In this document: positions 35,611-46,790 of the stretch, one piece after another
Layout: every line of letters starts with the position of its first letter
How positions within the stretch are numbered: position 1 is the stretch's first letter
Source: Quercus robur
Taxonomy: Eukaryota > Streptophyta > Magnoliopsida > Fagales > Fagaceae
Direction of reading: 5' to 3'
NCBI RefSeq assembly: GCF_932294415.1
Contig: NC_065536.1
Location: 33,345,354 to 33,409,353 of the forward strand
DNA length: 64,000 nucleotides
Made by a program: the position numbers and the translations under genes
The notes under the pieces: generated by a model
What the model was told of the DNA's origin: nothing
Databases searched by the model: none
The model's input: the letters and a program-made list of their open reading frames with translations, nothing else

Positions 35611-38227
35611 TTGTTAATTTTTCTTCAAAGCCTTTTAGAAAAAATGGGTAAGTTCAAACGTTTAGTCGAGTCCGAGGAGGGTATGGAGAGTTTTAGGGCT
35701 AAGTATAGGATCTCACCAACAGTAGGCATGATGTACGGTGCTCAGGGGGAGTGGGTAGGTGCTAGAAAAATCGGAGAAGTGGTCATTCCCATGATCGCTT
35801 TTATAGAGGGAGGGATGACCATTCCTATGGGTACCATTACTAGGAATTACCTTAGGTTCTTTAAGCTATCTCCCACTTAGTGTGCTCCAAATATGTTTAG
35901 GGTCCTGGGGAGTATAGAAGTTTTAAACGAGAGAATGAACTTAAATTTAACCCACCACGATGTGAATTGGGTATACAGCTTGCACCACCTGAAGGGACAG
36001 GGGTATTACCTTAAGTCGAGGCATCCTGAAGTAAGGTTAATCTAGTTTCTTCCCACTTCAAACAAAAACTTAAAGGAGAATTTCTTAATCTTTTCTGGGG
36101 AATGGCATGATGGCTTACCCTGTCCGACTAAGGAGGGAGAACCAGGTGGGGGTACAGCCGTAGATTTGTGTGTCTTGGTTTGCATATATATAAATATATA
36201 TATATATATTTTTTTTTTTCCAACACTCCTGTTTTTGACGAAAATTTTATTCTAATTCAATGATTTTGCAGATAGAAATTCTACTAAACCCAAGCTCAGC
36301 TTAGTCAACAAAGAGAGCTTAGATAGGATCTTACAAGCCGAGGTGTACGTGAACGAAGCTAACGGTCAACTCCGAGTAGCCCACCTAATTCTTGGGTACA
36401 CACCCCTCTCACTCGTATTCCAAGCCCCTAAGTACGTAATCAAAGCCCGCGACCCTCGGCTCCACCGTATCAGTGTTGCCTACCAAGGGTTCGTTGTTCC
36501 AGAGGGTGTCCCAATTCCTGAAGGTACTCCCCGTACTCAACCACTCTTTGTGGCCACTCCTTCAATAGGAGCATCCTCATCCCAGCTCATTCTTGAGGAA
36601 GGGGAAGAAAGAAAAGAAGAAGAAGAAGAAGAAGAAAAAGGTTCGGAGGGTATTGTGGACCTAACAGACTCCTCGGACGAATTTGAAGTATTTAACCAAC
36701 CACCATCTCCCGAGAGTATATCAGACGAAATGGGCATCCAGAGGAAGCCTTAGAAGAGTTTGATGGAACTGATAGAAGATCAACCTGGAAGAGGTGCACC
36801 GGGGAAGTCTACTCAACCTAAACTTCCTCCTCCTCCTCCCAAATCTCCTCTCTCTCCTCCTCAGCCATCTCTGCCCTCTAGGCTCAAACTTGCTGATCCA
36901 AAGAGGAAGAGAGAGCAGAAAGGTAAAGACGTGGTGGAGACTGGGAGATCTCATCCAACTCGTGAAGACGAGGCTCAACGAGCTGCGAAGCAACAAAAAG
37001 TTAGCCACGCGTCACAACGAGGCATGGAGAGAGCGGACACTCAGCCTCTAGAGTCAAAGGCCTAGCTCCTAGCACCCATGCTCGGCGGTGAGCCCTTGAG
37101 AGATGATGCATCACTTAGGGACTTCAACGAGGGCATTGGGTGCCACGTTGCTTCGACCGTGGAGGAGGCCTTGTTACTTCTAAAAGATATGTCCAAGCTG
37201 CGGAATATCAGGAAGAACGAGGTCTTCCTCAATTGTAAAAGATATTTGGGTATGGTATAATGTTTATCCTTTTTTTTTTTTTTTTTACTTATAATTATTA
37301 TATATAGATATATGCTTTTTATTTGTTATGGTATTAACTCTTTTCTTTTAGGCTGTCCAAGCCACTTTCAGGCTTGAGGAGATAAACAATTCATGCTACT
37401 AGCAACTGGAAGACGAAAGAAAAAGGTGGGTAGCAACTGTGCAAACACTCACCATTGTTGATCAAAGCAATGCTGAATTGAAGAAAAAGCTGGCCGATGA
37501 GAAGCATGCCCGCAGGAGTGCTGACTCGGCCCTGGAGGGCGCGCAAAGGCAAGCCGAGGACCAGAGGAAGCGCTTGCGCGAGGCCACTGATCAACTAATT
37601 GCTTCTAGGGAATAGATGGCAGCTCTCAAGAAACAACTGGAAGAAGCCCAAAGGCTCAAGGATCAAGCCGAAAAAGCAAAGGCCAAGGCGGAGAAAGCAA
37701 GAATAGAGGCCGAGAAGGCGAGGGAAGAGGCTGAACAGCATGGCTATGACATCGGCGTAGCTGAGACCGAAGATACCCTTCGGGTAGAGGTCCGTGCCGT
37801 ATGTCGTGCCTACTATGCTCAGACTTGGGAGGAAGCTCTCAACCGAGCTGGGGTTGAGGCTTCTTCTGAGTTGAGAAGGCCAAAAAACATTTGTTTCCCC
37901 CAAGCCATACGAGCTTCGAACCTTCCTCCCAACCAAGGGGAGGCGGTCTCTATAGTTGCTGCTACCGCTGAGGAAGCCCAGACTCAGGATCTTCTTCCCT
38001 CCAATCAGCCGGAGCAATCCAAAGAGCCTGAAGTTCCTAAAGATACCTCTTTGGACAAGGCTGCAGAGGTTCCTCAGGATGGGGTAGCTTCTCAAAGTTT
38101 CAAGCAGGCTCTAGCTTCAACCACCATACTTACTGGAGAAGTCCCTAAGGAGAAAGAGAAAGTTGTTCCTCCTGAGGCAGCTAATAAAGCCTCCAAGGGC
38201 AAGCTCCAAATAAAGTTAAAACCATAA
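35611..38227 (+). pseudogene. antisense extra ORF (aORF) of the Tat element, spliced and broken
   Basis: This lies on the strand opposite gag-pol, between the 81-bp array and the 3' LTR, where Retand/RIRE2/Grande-type Tat elements carry an antisense ORF. Visible pieces are an N-terminal domain from MGKFKRL at 35644; a continuation with LTHHDVNWVYSLHHLKGQGYY near 35945-36000; a likely intron ending TTTTGCAG near 36271; the segment 36343-36753 (acidic E-rich run); a basic proline-rich stretch (36760-37065); a second likely intron from GTATAATG near 37257 to CTTTTAG near 37350; and a long K/E/A-rich coiled coil plus tail (37353-38227). In-frame stops lie near 35878, 36048, 36751, 37063, 37400 and 37613. 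The function of aORF proteins is not established. Confidence 0.75.
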
Positions 38228-38669
38228 CTCTTTATTTTTACATAGGGTAGTTGCTGTCAATGTAATGAAATTCTATTTTTCCTTTTTAAGACAAGTTTTA
38301 ATGAGATGTAGATTTCATCTTTCCAAATTTACATGTGTTATTATTATTTTATCTTTTATTTATGTAATTTTCACTTTGTTTGTTCTTTGTTCATACATAA
38401 CCATATGCCATAGAAGAATGAAGTTTACTGATATGAGGGAAAAAATAGTTTTATATATTTTAACTGAGAATCCGAGTAAATCATGACTGTTGAATCCACA
38501 GCACTATCAAGACATGCTCTTAATTTATCAATTCTAATAAGTTTCCAACTCTGAGAAAATATCAAAACGTTTAAATAACAGGCAAGTCCATGATACCTCA
38601 AAATGCTTCAAGTGATGCTTATGGATTTTACTTTGGCTTACAAATTTGATCATAATTCAGTGCGAGGGT

Positions 38670-39150
38670 TATTAATTTCCATTAAGTTTGTGGTCCGAGG
38701 AACCTGACATAACTTAATTTCTGTTTAATACTTCTATAGATGTCATAGGGTATTAATTTCCACTAAGTTTGTGATCCAAGGGACCTGACATAACTTAGTT
38801 TCTGTTTAATACTTCAATAGATGTCATAGGGTATTAATTTCTACTAAGTTTATGGTCCGAGGAACCTAACATAACTTAGTTTCTGTTTAATACTTCAATA
38901 GATGTCATAGGGTATTAATTTCCACTAAGTTTGTGGTCCGAGGAACCTGACATAACTTAGTTTCTGTTTAATACTTCAATAGATGTCATAGGGTATTAAT
39001 TTCCAATAAGTTTGTGGTCTGAGGAACCTGACATAACTTAGTTTCTGTTTAATACTTCAATAGATGTCATAGGGTATTAATTTCCACTAAGTTTGTGGTC
39101 CGAGGAACCTGACATAACTTAGTTTCTGTTTAATACTTCAATATATGTGG
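38670..39150. repeat. 81-bp tandem array, six copies
   Basis: Copies start at 38670, 38751, 38832, 38913, 38994 and 39075, exactly 81 bp apart. Each contains TATTAATTTCCACTAAGTTT, GTGGTCCGAGGAACCTGACA and TGTTTAATACTTCAATAGAT. Variation is a few bases per unit. The array lies between integrase and the antisense ORF. Confidence 0.97.
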
Positions 39151-39239
39151 AAACACATGATATATGATCAAAATAAATTGAAGAGAAACTAAATATGATT
39201 ATTTTATTAATAATAATACCTCTTTAGATTGTTTACATT

Positions 39240-40252
39240 CTAAGGGTGGAGTACAGTTTTTTCATCTAGATCCTCCAAATAGTATGCACCTATTCCTGCC
39301 ACCGAAGTTATCCGATACGGTCCTTCCCAATTAGGCCCCAATTTTCCCCAGGCTAGATTCTTGGTGGCTCCCAAAACTTTCCTCAGTACCAGATCTCTTA
39401 CGGCCAACGACCTCAGCTTTACATTGGTATCGTAACCTTGCTTAAGCTTATGCTGGTAATAAGCCAGTTGGACCATTGCACTCTCCCTTCGCTCTTCAAT
39501 CAAGTCCATACTTTTTTCCAATAACCCATCATTACCGTCCAGGGTAAATGCATTAGTTCTCAACATCGAGAAACCTGTTTCCAGAGGGATTACGGCCTCG
39601 GCTCCATATGTCATTGAGAAAGGGGTCTCTCCTGTTGACCATCGAGGCGTTGTTCGATACGTCCAAAGGACATGTGGTAATTCCTCTACCCACTTTCCCT
39701 TTGCCTCGTCCAACCTCTTTTTAAGTCCATTCACTATAACCTTGTTGACAGCTTCAGCTTGCCCATTTCCTTGAGGATAGGCCGGAGTGGAATATCTATT
39801 CTTTATCCCCAGATCAGAATAGTATTGCTTGAAGGCTTTGCTATCAAACTGAAGGCCATTATCCGAGATGAGAGTATGAGGAACCCCGAATTGAGTAACG
39901 ATATTCTTCCAGATAAATCTTTTGACATCTACATCTCTGATATTAGCTAAAGGTTCAACTTCGACCCACTTGGTAAAATAAACTGTGCCGACTAGCAAAT
40001 ACTTTTTGTTTCCTAGTGCTTTAGGGAAATGACCTACAATATCCAAAACCCATTAAGCAAAAGGCCAAGGGCTGGAAAGAGGATTAAGAACTCCTCCAGG
40101 ATGGTGAATGTTTGGAGCGAATCTCTGACATTAGTAACATTTTCTAACATATTCTTGCGCTTCTTTCTGCATGCCTGGCCACCAGTATCCTTGAGTAATG
40201 GCCCGGTGAGATAGGGATCTTCCTCCCGTGTGGCTTTCGCAGATTCCTTCAT
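39240..40252 (-). pseudogene. Tat element integrase
   Basis: 40046-39240 gives an open frame with the catalytic core: MDIVGHF holds the first Asp, SDNGLQFDS the second, GNGQAEAVNK the Glu region. The C-terminal GPY-type motif GPNWEGPYRI is present. The N-terminal zinc-binding HHCC part (40252-40050) is in another frame, so a frameshift separates it from the core. It would insert element cDNA into chromosomes, but this copy is inactive. Confidence 0.88.
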
Positions 40253-40370
40253 GTAGTTCCTCTAGGAGTGATTATGATGTCTCGGGATGTACGCAAAGCA
40301 GATATGGCCCAAAAAAAGAACGTTTATACAACTTTTGGTCCTTGGACAACCAAAACTGAGGAGCTTTCCT

Positions 40371-40916
40371 TCATATTTTCTCAGCTTCTGCTTTCTCCTC
40401 AGGCAATATATCCCTTTCGAGGAATAGCAGTATAGGGTCCATCCAGCTCGACCCTAAATTGATTTGATGAATTTGGAGCAAATCTTTCTTCGTTAGGGTG
40501 GGGATGCATAAATCCTCAACAATTATCACTCGGGGCAAATTCTGTACTGAGGAAGTGGCAAGGGTAGCTAAGGAATCCGCATGGGTATTTCCACTTCTAG
40601 GGATATGTGATAAGTCAAAGGATTCAAATTTTGTCTGTATACACCTAACTTGACCCAAATATTCTGGCATTTTTGTATCTTGGGCTTCCAGTTCCCCTTT
40701 TACTTGGCCTACGACCAGTCTTGAATCTGAGAACATTTCCACTGCCCTTCCACCCATTTTCTGGACCATCGCCATTCCCATCAGCAAAGCTTCATATTCT
40801 GCTTCGTTGTTTGTAGCTGAGAATCCCAACCTCAAGGACTTTTCAATGGTGATCTTTTCAGGGGATACCAGAACTAGCCCCACTCCTGCTCCCCACTGGT
40901 TTGCTGCTCCATCCAC
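40371..40916 (-). pseudogene. second (plant-type) RNase H domain of the Tat element
   Basis: Motifs MDGAANQWGAGVGLVL, ATNNEAEYEALLMGM and FSDSRLVVGQVKGE carry the Asp-Glu-Asp residues of RNase H (RVT_3 type). A second RNase H acquired from the host type is characteristic of Tat/Ogre elements. A stop at about 40917 separates it from the upstream RT frame, and further breaks occur toward integrase. Confidence 0.85.
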
Positions 40917-40925
40917 ATATACTTT

Positions 40926-42498
40926 CTAGGATGAGGAGTCTTGTGTGGAGATTAGGCCAACCGATTTTTTATCCATGCCATGTTGCTTCACCTCTACTTC
41001 TTCTGGAAGTTTAGCAAACTCGGCTACTAGATCGGCGAGGAATTGGCCTTTCACAGAGGTATGAGGCATATATTTGATATCGAAAGCCCCTAGAATCGTG
41101 CCCCATTTAGCAATTCTCCCGGTATAATCCGCGCTTCGAAGTATGGATTTGAGCGGTAATTGAGTTAGAACAACCACGGTGTGCGCCTGGAAATAATGGG
41201 GGAGTTTTCGTATAGCACGCACTACTGCCAAGATGGCATTTTCTAGGGATAAATACCGCACCTCAGCTTCGTGAAGTGACTTACTTAAATAATAGACTGG
41301 TCTTTGGATGCCACTGTCTACTCGTATCAAAACAAAACTTACCGCATGAGAGGCTACCGCCAAGTAGGCAAACAGAAATTCGTCCACCTCAGGACTGGAC
41401 ATGATGGGCGGCCGAGATAGGTACTCTTTCAGCTGCTGAAATGCTACAGCACACTCCTCGGTCCATTCAAATCCTTTCCATTTATGTAGTAAAAGGAAAA
41501 AGGGTCTGCACTTATCAGCTGACCTGGAGATAAATCGATTCAAAGCAGCAGTCATCCCTGTCAGTTTTTGGACCTTCTTGGGGTTCCGAGGTGCTTGCAA
41601 GTCGTTAATGACCTTAATCTGATCTGGGTTCACCTCAATTCCCCTGTGAGTCACCATGTAGCTCAAGAACTTTCCGGAGCCTACACCAAATGAACACTTT
41701 GAAGTATTCAGACATAACTTGTGCTTTCTCAAAATTTCAAAAATGCTCGTAAGATCTCCCACATGCTCAAACACAACTTTGCTCTTTACAACCATATCAT
41801 TGATATAGACTTCAATGTTCCTACCTAATTGTGGTTTGAACATTTTAGATCCGTTCATAAATAGACCCGATATTTTTAAAACCAAAGGGCATCATTTTGT
41901 AGTGATAGTTTCCAATGGGAGTGACAAAAGCTATCTTTTCTTGATCGTCCAATGCTAACGGTATTTGGTGATATCCTTGGAAGGCATCCAAAAAACTCAT
42001 CCGAGGATGACCGACCGTTGCATCCACCAATTGGTCTATCCGAGGCATAGGGAAAGGGTCATTGGGACAGGCCTTATTGAGGTCTGTGAAGTCCATGCAT
42101 ACACGCCATTTCCCAGTCTTCTTTTTCACCACCACCGTGTTGGCTAACCATTGAGGATAAAAAACTTCCTTGATAGCCCCTCCCAGCTTGAGCTTGGTTA
42201 CTTCATTTCTGATAGCCTCGGCGTGCTCTTTTAATGGACGCCGAGGTGGCTGTCTCTTTGGGGTGATGGAAGAGTTAACATTTAGATGATGACAGATAAA
42301 ACTCGGGTCTACACCCAGGGCTTCATACGTGCTCCACACGAATACATCAACATTTTCTCTAAGGAATTCAACCAGTTGCTCCCTCTCCTGCAAAAGCAGT
42401 TTAGCTCCAACCTGAAAGAACTTTTCCGTATCATTGCCAATGATTACCCTCTCTAGATCTTCACATTTCGCCTCATCGGCTGGACCATTGAAGGGCAA
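40926..42498 (-). pseudogene. Tat element reverse transcriptase and first RNase H
   Basis: 42498-41845 holds the RT fingers and palm (KTGKWRVCMDFTDLNKACP, SFLDAFQGYHQI). A frameshift near 41870 leads into 41885-40926 with the active-site region and RT thumb (FLSYMVTHRGIEVNPDQI) and a Ty3-type RNase H (RPVYYLSKSLHEAEVRY). The normally YxDD active site reads YIND, so one catalytic Asp is lost as well. Confidence 0.9.
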
Positions 42499-42639
42499 CG
42501 CTGGGGTTTCTGATTGCTATAAACCATTATCAGCGGTGGCCAAGGTCTCTGCCTCAAGCCGATGTTGGATAGCCGCTACCAGGCATTGTCTGGCTACAGT
42601 CTGATTTCCTACTATCTCCAAAACCTGGTCTCTGGATGG

Positions 42640-43314
42640 CTACTTCATCTTCTGGTGAAGAGTAGAGGAGACGGCCCCCAGGGTATGAAGCCAGAGTCTG
42701 CCCATAATGGCCGTGTAGGGAGAGAAAACATCTACGACGATAAAGTCCACTTCCACCATATCTGTGCCGGTCTGCACAGGTAATCTGATCTGACCTTTTG
42801 GGACGACCATTTTGCCCTCAAAACTCACTAGAGGAGAACTGTAGGTTGTTAAGTTTTCAGGTTTCAAGTTTAGCCCCCTATACAAGTCAGGGTACATTAT
42901 GTCAGCAGCGCTGCCTTGGTCAATCATCACCCTTTTCACGTCATACCCACCAATTCTCAGCGTAACCACTAGAGCATCATTATTGGGCTGTATGGTTCCA
43001 ACTTTGTCCTCATTTGAAAAACCTAACACTAACGGGACGCCTATCTTGGCTCTCTTAGGCATTGAACTAGACTCCTCGGCCGAATAAAGGGATACCGACT
43101 TCACCTTGGAAGGACAAGATCCGGTCCTCCCTGAGGCGGCAAAAATAACGTTTATTATGCCAAGGGGGAGTCTTGAAGAAGCATCTCCCCGAAAATCCGA
43201 GCCCGTTTGGCTTACCTGACCACTGGAATGATGCAAGACTTGCTTCAACTTTCCTTCTCGGACTAACTGGTCCAAATGGTCCCATAAGTTTCTGCAATCC
43301 TCAATTGTGTCCAT
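42640..43314 (-). pseudogene. Tat element aspartic protease region
   Basis: A retropepsin-like segment with VMIDQGSAADIMYPDLYRGL (D-x-G-S-x-A-D active-site loop) and a following hydrophobic strand-turn region (VDFIVVDVFSPYTAIMGR). It is preceded by a Q- and S-rich linker. A frame break separates it from RT (42498). Confidence 0.82.
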
Positions 43315-43480
43315 GATCCTAATGATAGTGGCAATAAAGGTTCTGGTTGTGTCTCATAGGATCTCTTGCCATCTTATTTGGCCATTTGAAAAACGGCTCA
43401 TTCTTAATCTTCTCCAGTACCTGTTGCACTGGCTCTCGAAACACAGCATAAACCACCTGAGTGTTGGCAGATCCTGACTG

Positions 43481-44574
43481 TCAAACAAAGTCCTTCCGAG
43501 GTCGGTTATTATTGTACTGGTCCGACCTGAAATCCCCCCTCTCTTGAGGGATCATCTTAGCCTTTCCTTTCCCCTGCAGTTGGTCTTCTTCTACTCTTCT
43601 GTACTTGTCAATCCGATCCATTAGTTGGCGTACACTGGTAACAGGTTTACCAGTTAGAGATTTCCTCAAATCATGCTCGGTTGGAAGACCAGCCTTAAAA
43701 GTGCTAATAGCCACGTCATCATAATCTCCTTCTATTTCGTTAAACATCTCCTAGTATCTATCTGAATAAGCCTTAAGAGTCTCACCCTCCCGCATGGACA
43801 TGGATAATAAGGATCCCAAAGGCCGAGGAACCTTGCTATAAGTAATAAAGCGAGCACCAAAAGCCCGGGTGAGTTTCTTAAAGGAGTCAATAGAATTCGC
43901 CTTTAAACAGTTGAACCATCTCATCGCTACTGGGCCCAAGCTAGATGGGAAGACCTTACACATCAAAGCCTCATCTTTGGAGTGAACGGCCATCCTTTGA
44001 CTGAAATGGCTGACATGTTCTACCGGGTCTGTTCAACCATTATAAATGGTGAACTAGGGTTGATGAAATCGCCGAGGAAGACTCGCATCTTCTATGTTTC
44101 GTGTGAAGGGTGACTTAGAAACTTGACTCAGTGCCTTGTTCATGGCATCGTTCCTCAAGCCTTTGCAAGGCGGGCTTTTGTATCTACGTCTATGGTGGTG
44201 CTCTTCATCGTAGGATAACTAGCACCATCTATCTCTTCCGAGGACGGTTCGGAGCTGGGCGATGAACGTCTTCGTAGAGCATGACGCAATTCCCTCTTCA
44301 ACTCGTCGATTTCAAGTTGCATGTCTCTGTCATTCTTTGCATGGGAAACATGGCTCTTCCCTCGAGATTGACTTTTACTAGTATGAGTTGTGTGCACACT
44401 TCCCTCACGGCCTCCTCTCTGTTCAAGGCTTCTATGCGGATTGCTATGCTGAGAACCTCTTGATTCTGCTTGATGTAGATTAACATCTACCTGGTGTGGT
44501 CCTGCTGCTGCCTGGAGTGGACTTGCCTCCTCCATCGTGAACGTTGTAGCCGAATCTCCTTTAGAATAGATCAA
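43481..44574 (-). pseudogene. Tat element gag, interrupted
   Basis: Three pieces: an N-terminal charged region (44574-44155, with LEIDELKRELRHALRRRSS), the retrotransposon gag capsid core (43993-43751, LGPVAMRWFNCLKANSIDSF), and its continuation (43747-43481, FKAGLPTEHDLRKSLTGKP). Stops and frameshifts separate the parts. No CCHC zinc knuckle was seen. Confidence 0.82.
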
Positions 44575-44582
44575 GCTCTTCC

Positions 44583-44598
44583 TACAAACGATACCAAT
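44583..44598 (-). other. candidate primer-binding site
   Basis: Immediately inside the right LTR the minus strand reads ATTGGTATCGTTTG. TGGTATC matches the start of the usual initiator-Met tRNA primer-binding site TGGTATCAGAGC. Only seven bases agree, so this is tentative. Confidence 0.45.
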
Positions 44599-45403
44599 TG
44601 TAAGGACTGTAATTGGATTGAACCCAATATGGGATTGGGTTTTAGCCCAAGAAGCCCAAACAATAAATTTGTAGAGCGTGGATGAAAGAACTAGATCTAC
44701 TCCAGAAGAAAAACGAAAAAATTTGCTAATTTAAGGCTATTAAACACAAGTAAGATAAGAAAGTTTGCCCTCGGAGTGGCCTAAGGAGCTTATATTACAT
44801 TGTTTTGTTGATAAATAAAATTACAAGAGTTCACAGTCTTATTGTAAAAATTGCTTGATTTTTTCTCCGATCTCTTTTTTAGTACATCTTCTCATGCTAT
44901 ATACTACATTCTTGGTATCATCCCTGCCATACATGTGTAGGTTACATTCTGGGAACTCCTTCCTGTCCCATCTAACACCTCCCAGAACCATCAACTAGTA
45001 GTTGTAAGGCTGCTTGACCACTGTTCAGGCATCACCTCTACATTAATGCGGCCAGAGAGTTAGTTGGGAGGCATTTAATGCGGAGGTAGTATCTTTTTGA
45101 AGATATTTGTTGCTCTTCTCCTTTCTTACCCCTTGTCCAACATCCAACTCTTAGTTGTAATGTAACTTCGAAGAAAGTCCATGATGATATGACACTCTTA
45201 CTGACCTCGGACCCTTGTTGCCAGAATGGCTTTTCTGCTTGGACATTCGTTGGACTTATCTTATATTATCTTTACTTTTCTCTTTATTTCGTTCCCCTTA
45301 TAATCTTATCTGGATATTCTCGGATTAGCTAATGCCCTCAGATTGGGCCATAGGCCCAGTTAGTACAGCCTTAATAGTACCTCCTGATTAACTGGCCCCC
45401 ACA
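44599..45403 (-). repeat. LTR (5' LTR of the minus-strand element)
   Basis: About 805 bp, direct partner of 34348-35142. Its outer half also occurs, with the adjacent flank, at 51522-51953 (direct) and 58678-58857 (inverted). Confidence 0.9.
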
Positions 45404-45765
45404 TAAAGATTTCGCCTTAGGCCTCCAAAATGCTTGGGCCAGCCCTGTTCTTGGGAAAGAGTAACTGGGTGAAGAATGAAGTGAAAAAAAAAGGTAGAGG
45501 GACAGAGACTGTTTGAGTGGCTTAAGAGAGAGGGGGAGAAGAGTGGGTGAATGAATGAGATGAGGAATAGTTCCTCCTGATTAACTGGCCCCCACATAAA
45601 GATTTCGCCTTAGGCCTCCAAAATGCTTGGGCCAGCCCTGGTCTTGGGAGAGAGTAACTGGGTGAAGAATGAAGTGAAAAAAAAGGTAAAGGGACAAAGA
45701 CTGTTTGAGCGGCTTAGGAGAGAGGGGGAGAAGAGTGAGTGAATGAATGAGATGAGGAGTGCTAT
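45380..45765. repeat. tandem duplication of about 190 bp across the LTR edge
   Basis: Text starting CCTCCTGATTAACTGGCCCC and ending near GAATGAGATGAGGA occurs twice in tandem, from about 45380 and about 45574. It spans the LTR end, the target duplication, the right end of the 33552 element and part of the outer MITE. The copies at 51950 and 58680 have it only once, so it arose here after the duplications or was lost in them. Confidence 0.88.
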
Positions 45766-45956
45766 ACATGAATGAAGAGAGAGAACATCAGATATTTTCA
45801 ATTAAAAAATATTATTTGTTTTACATCCAAGTGAATAATTGGTTCTTATATATAGAACCAACTATTCACAGGTTGTAAAATATTTTGGAAACCCATACCT
45901 AGATGGAGCATGCTTTTTGAGGTTGTGGTTGTAAAATAGCACCTAGAGGGTGTTTA

Positions 45957-46790
45957 GAGCACTAGCAATAATGAAGCTAAATAGCTATATAGTTATTTTA
46001 GGTTCACCAAAATATAAAAAATGCTCCCATAACAGTGTATGTAAAGCTAAAAGATTTTAGCTTCAGGCTTCCGTACGAAGCCAAAATGAAGCTAAAAGTT
46101 AGAAATATTATTTTAATTCCTACCTCTATTAAAATAATATATATTTTTTATTCTTTTTCTTTTTTGCTCATTTTGCCTATTGTGCTCTCATTCTCACCCT
46201 TTCTCCTCAAATCATCAAATTCTCTCAAACTTTCAAACTATCAGTTCTATATCGGTTCTACTCGGCCACTCCAGAACCAGAGATTGACACAGATGAATCG
46301 GAAGACAAAATTTCGAATTCGGGTCATGACCGTTTGGTAAGGAGGAGCAAATCTGACAAGGTTGGTGGTGTCGTGGTTTGTCGTCGATCTTCATCTTCAC
46401 GCAAATCTTCATCTTCATCACCGATCTGTTCTGGGTTTGGTGGTGGTTTGTTTTTTTTTTTTTTTTTTTTTTTTTTGCCGTGGGTTGTGGTTGTCACATA
46501 GAGGTTGCTGCTGGTGGAGTCGTGGTGGAGGTTGATGTGGTTGGTTGAAAGGTTTTTGTGGGTGATTGTTCTTGGTTAACAGTGGCTGTGGATTGTGCAT
46601 TGATTGGTTTGCGGTGTTTTTTTTAATGGGATGTATTATTTTATTGTAGTAGATATGTTATTTTATTGTGTTGAAAGTTAAATAGATCAACTACTGCTGG
46701 ATGTTTGGTAAAATAAGTATGTAAAATAGATAAAATAGTATTTTATGGTGCCAAATGACTAAAAAAATAACGCTGCTGCTATGAATGTTC
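45957..46790. mobile_element. inner Tourist-like MITE, copy 1 (TSD TTA)
   Basis: Ends GAGCACTAGCAATAATGAAG and the reverse complement of GAACATTCATAGCAGCAGCG with TTA at 45954-45956 and 46791-46793. It carries AGCTAAA.AGCT subterminal motifs and TATTATTTTATTGTAGTAG near the right end. Open frames such as MYVKLKDFS recur in all three copies but have no homology and are not genes. Confidence 0.8.

Larger units (their letters stand above)
34348..45403 (-). mobile_element. Ty3/Gypsy LTR retrotransposon, Tat-like lineage, 11 kb, decayed
   Basis: Two direct LTRs (34348-35142 and 44599-45403) begin TGTAAGGA and end CCCCCACA (CCCCCATA in the left one). A 5-bp target duplication is CAAAG at 34343-34347 and TAAAG at 45404-45408; the inverted copy near 58675 keeps CAAAG. 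Internal order on the minus strand is gag, protease, RT/RNase H, second RNase H, integrase, then an 81-bp tandem array. An antisense ORF fills the 3' part. The plant-type RNase H plus antisense ORF points to the Tat group. Every coding region has stops or frameshifts. The LTRs differ at about 17 of the first 270 bp by eye, so the insertion is not recent. Confidence 0.92.
33552..45446. mobile_element. TIR element (TAGGGCCGCCC ends, 9-bp TSD) hosting the Gypsy element
   Basis: The left end TAGGGCCGCCCTAGGCTTAG and the right end GGCCTCCAAAATGCTTGGGC plus CAGCCCT are approximate inverted repeats. GGTCTTGGG (33543-33551) and GTTCTTGGG (45447-45455) look like its 9-bp target duplication; the tandem copy at 45640-45648 keeps the unmutated form. 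Without the Gypsy insertion it would be about 830 bp. No protein is recognised. Confidence 0.6.

Noticed and set aside
36760-37065. Two alternative frames over the same proline-rich segment
   Set aside because: Only the frame continuous with the antisense ORF was kept. The +1 leucine-rich frame is a shadow.
38670-39150. Regular 81-bp repeats as a CRISPR array
   Set aside because: Head-to-tail units without unique spacers, in a plant retrotransposon.
46035-46340. Recurring frames starting MYVKLK and MHNPQPLL at 46035, 46418, 52387, 52584, 57671 and 57982
   Set aside because: They recur because the inner MITE is present three times. Frames on both strands are low-complexity and broken differently in each copy.
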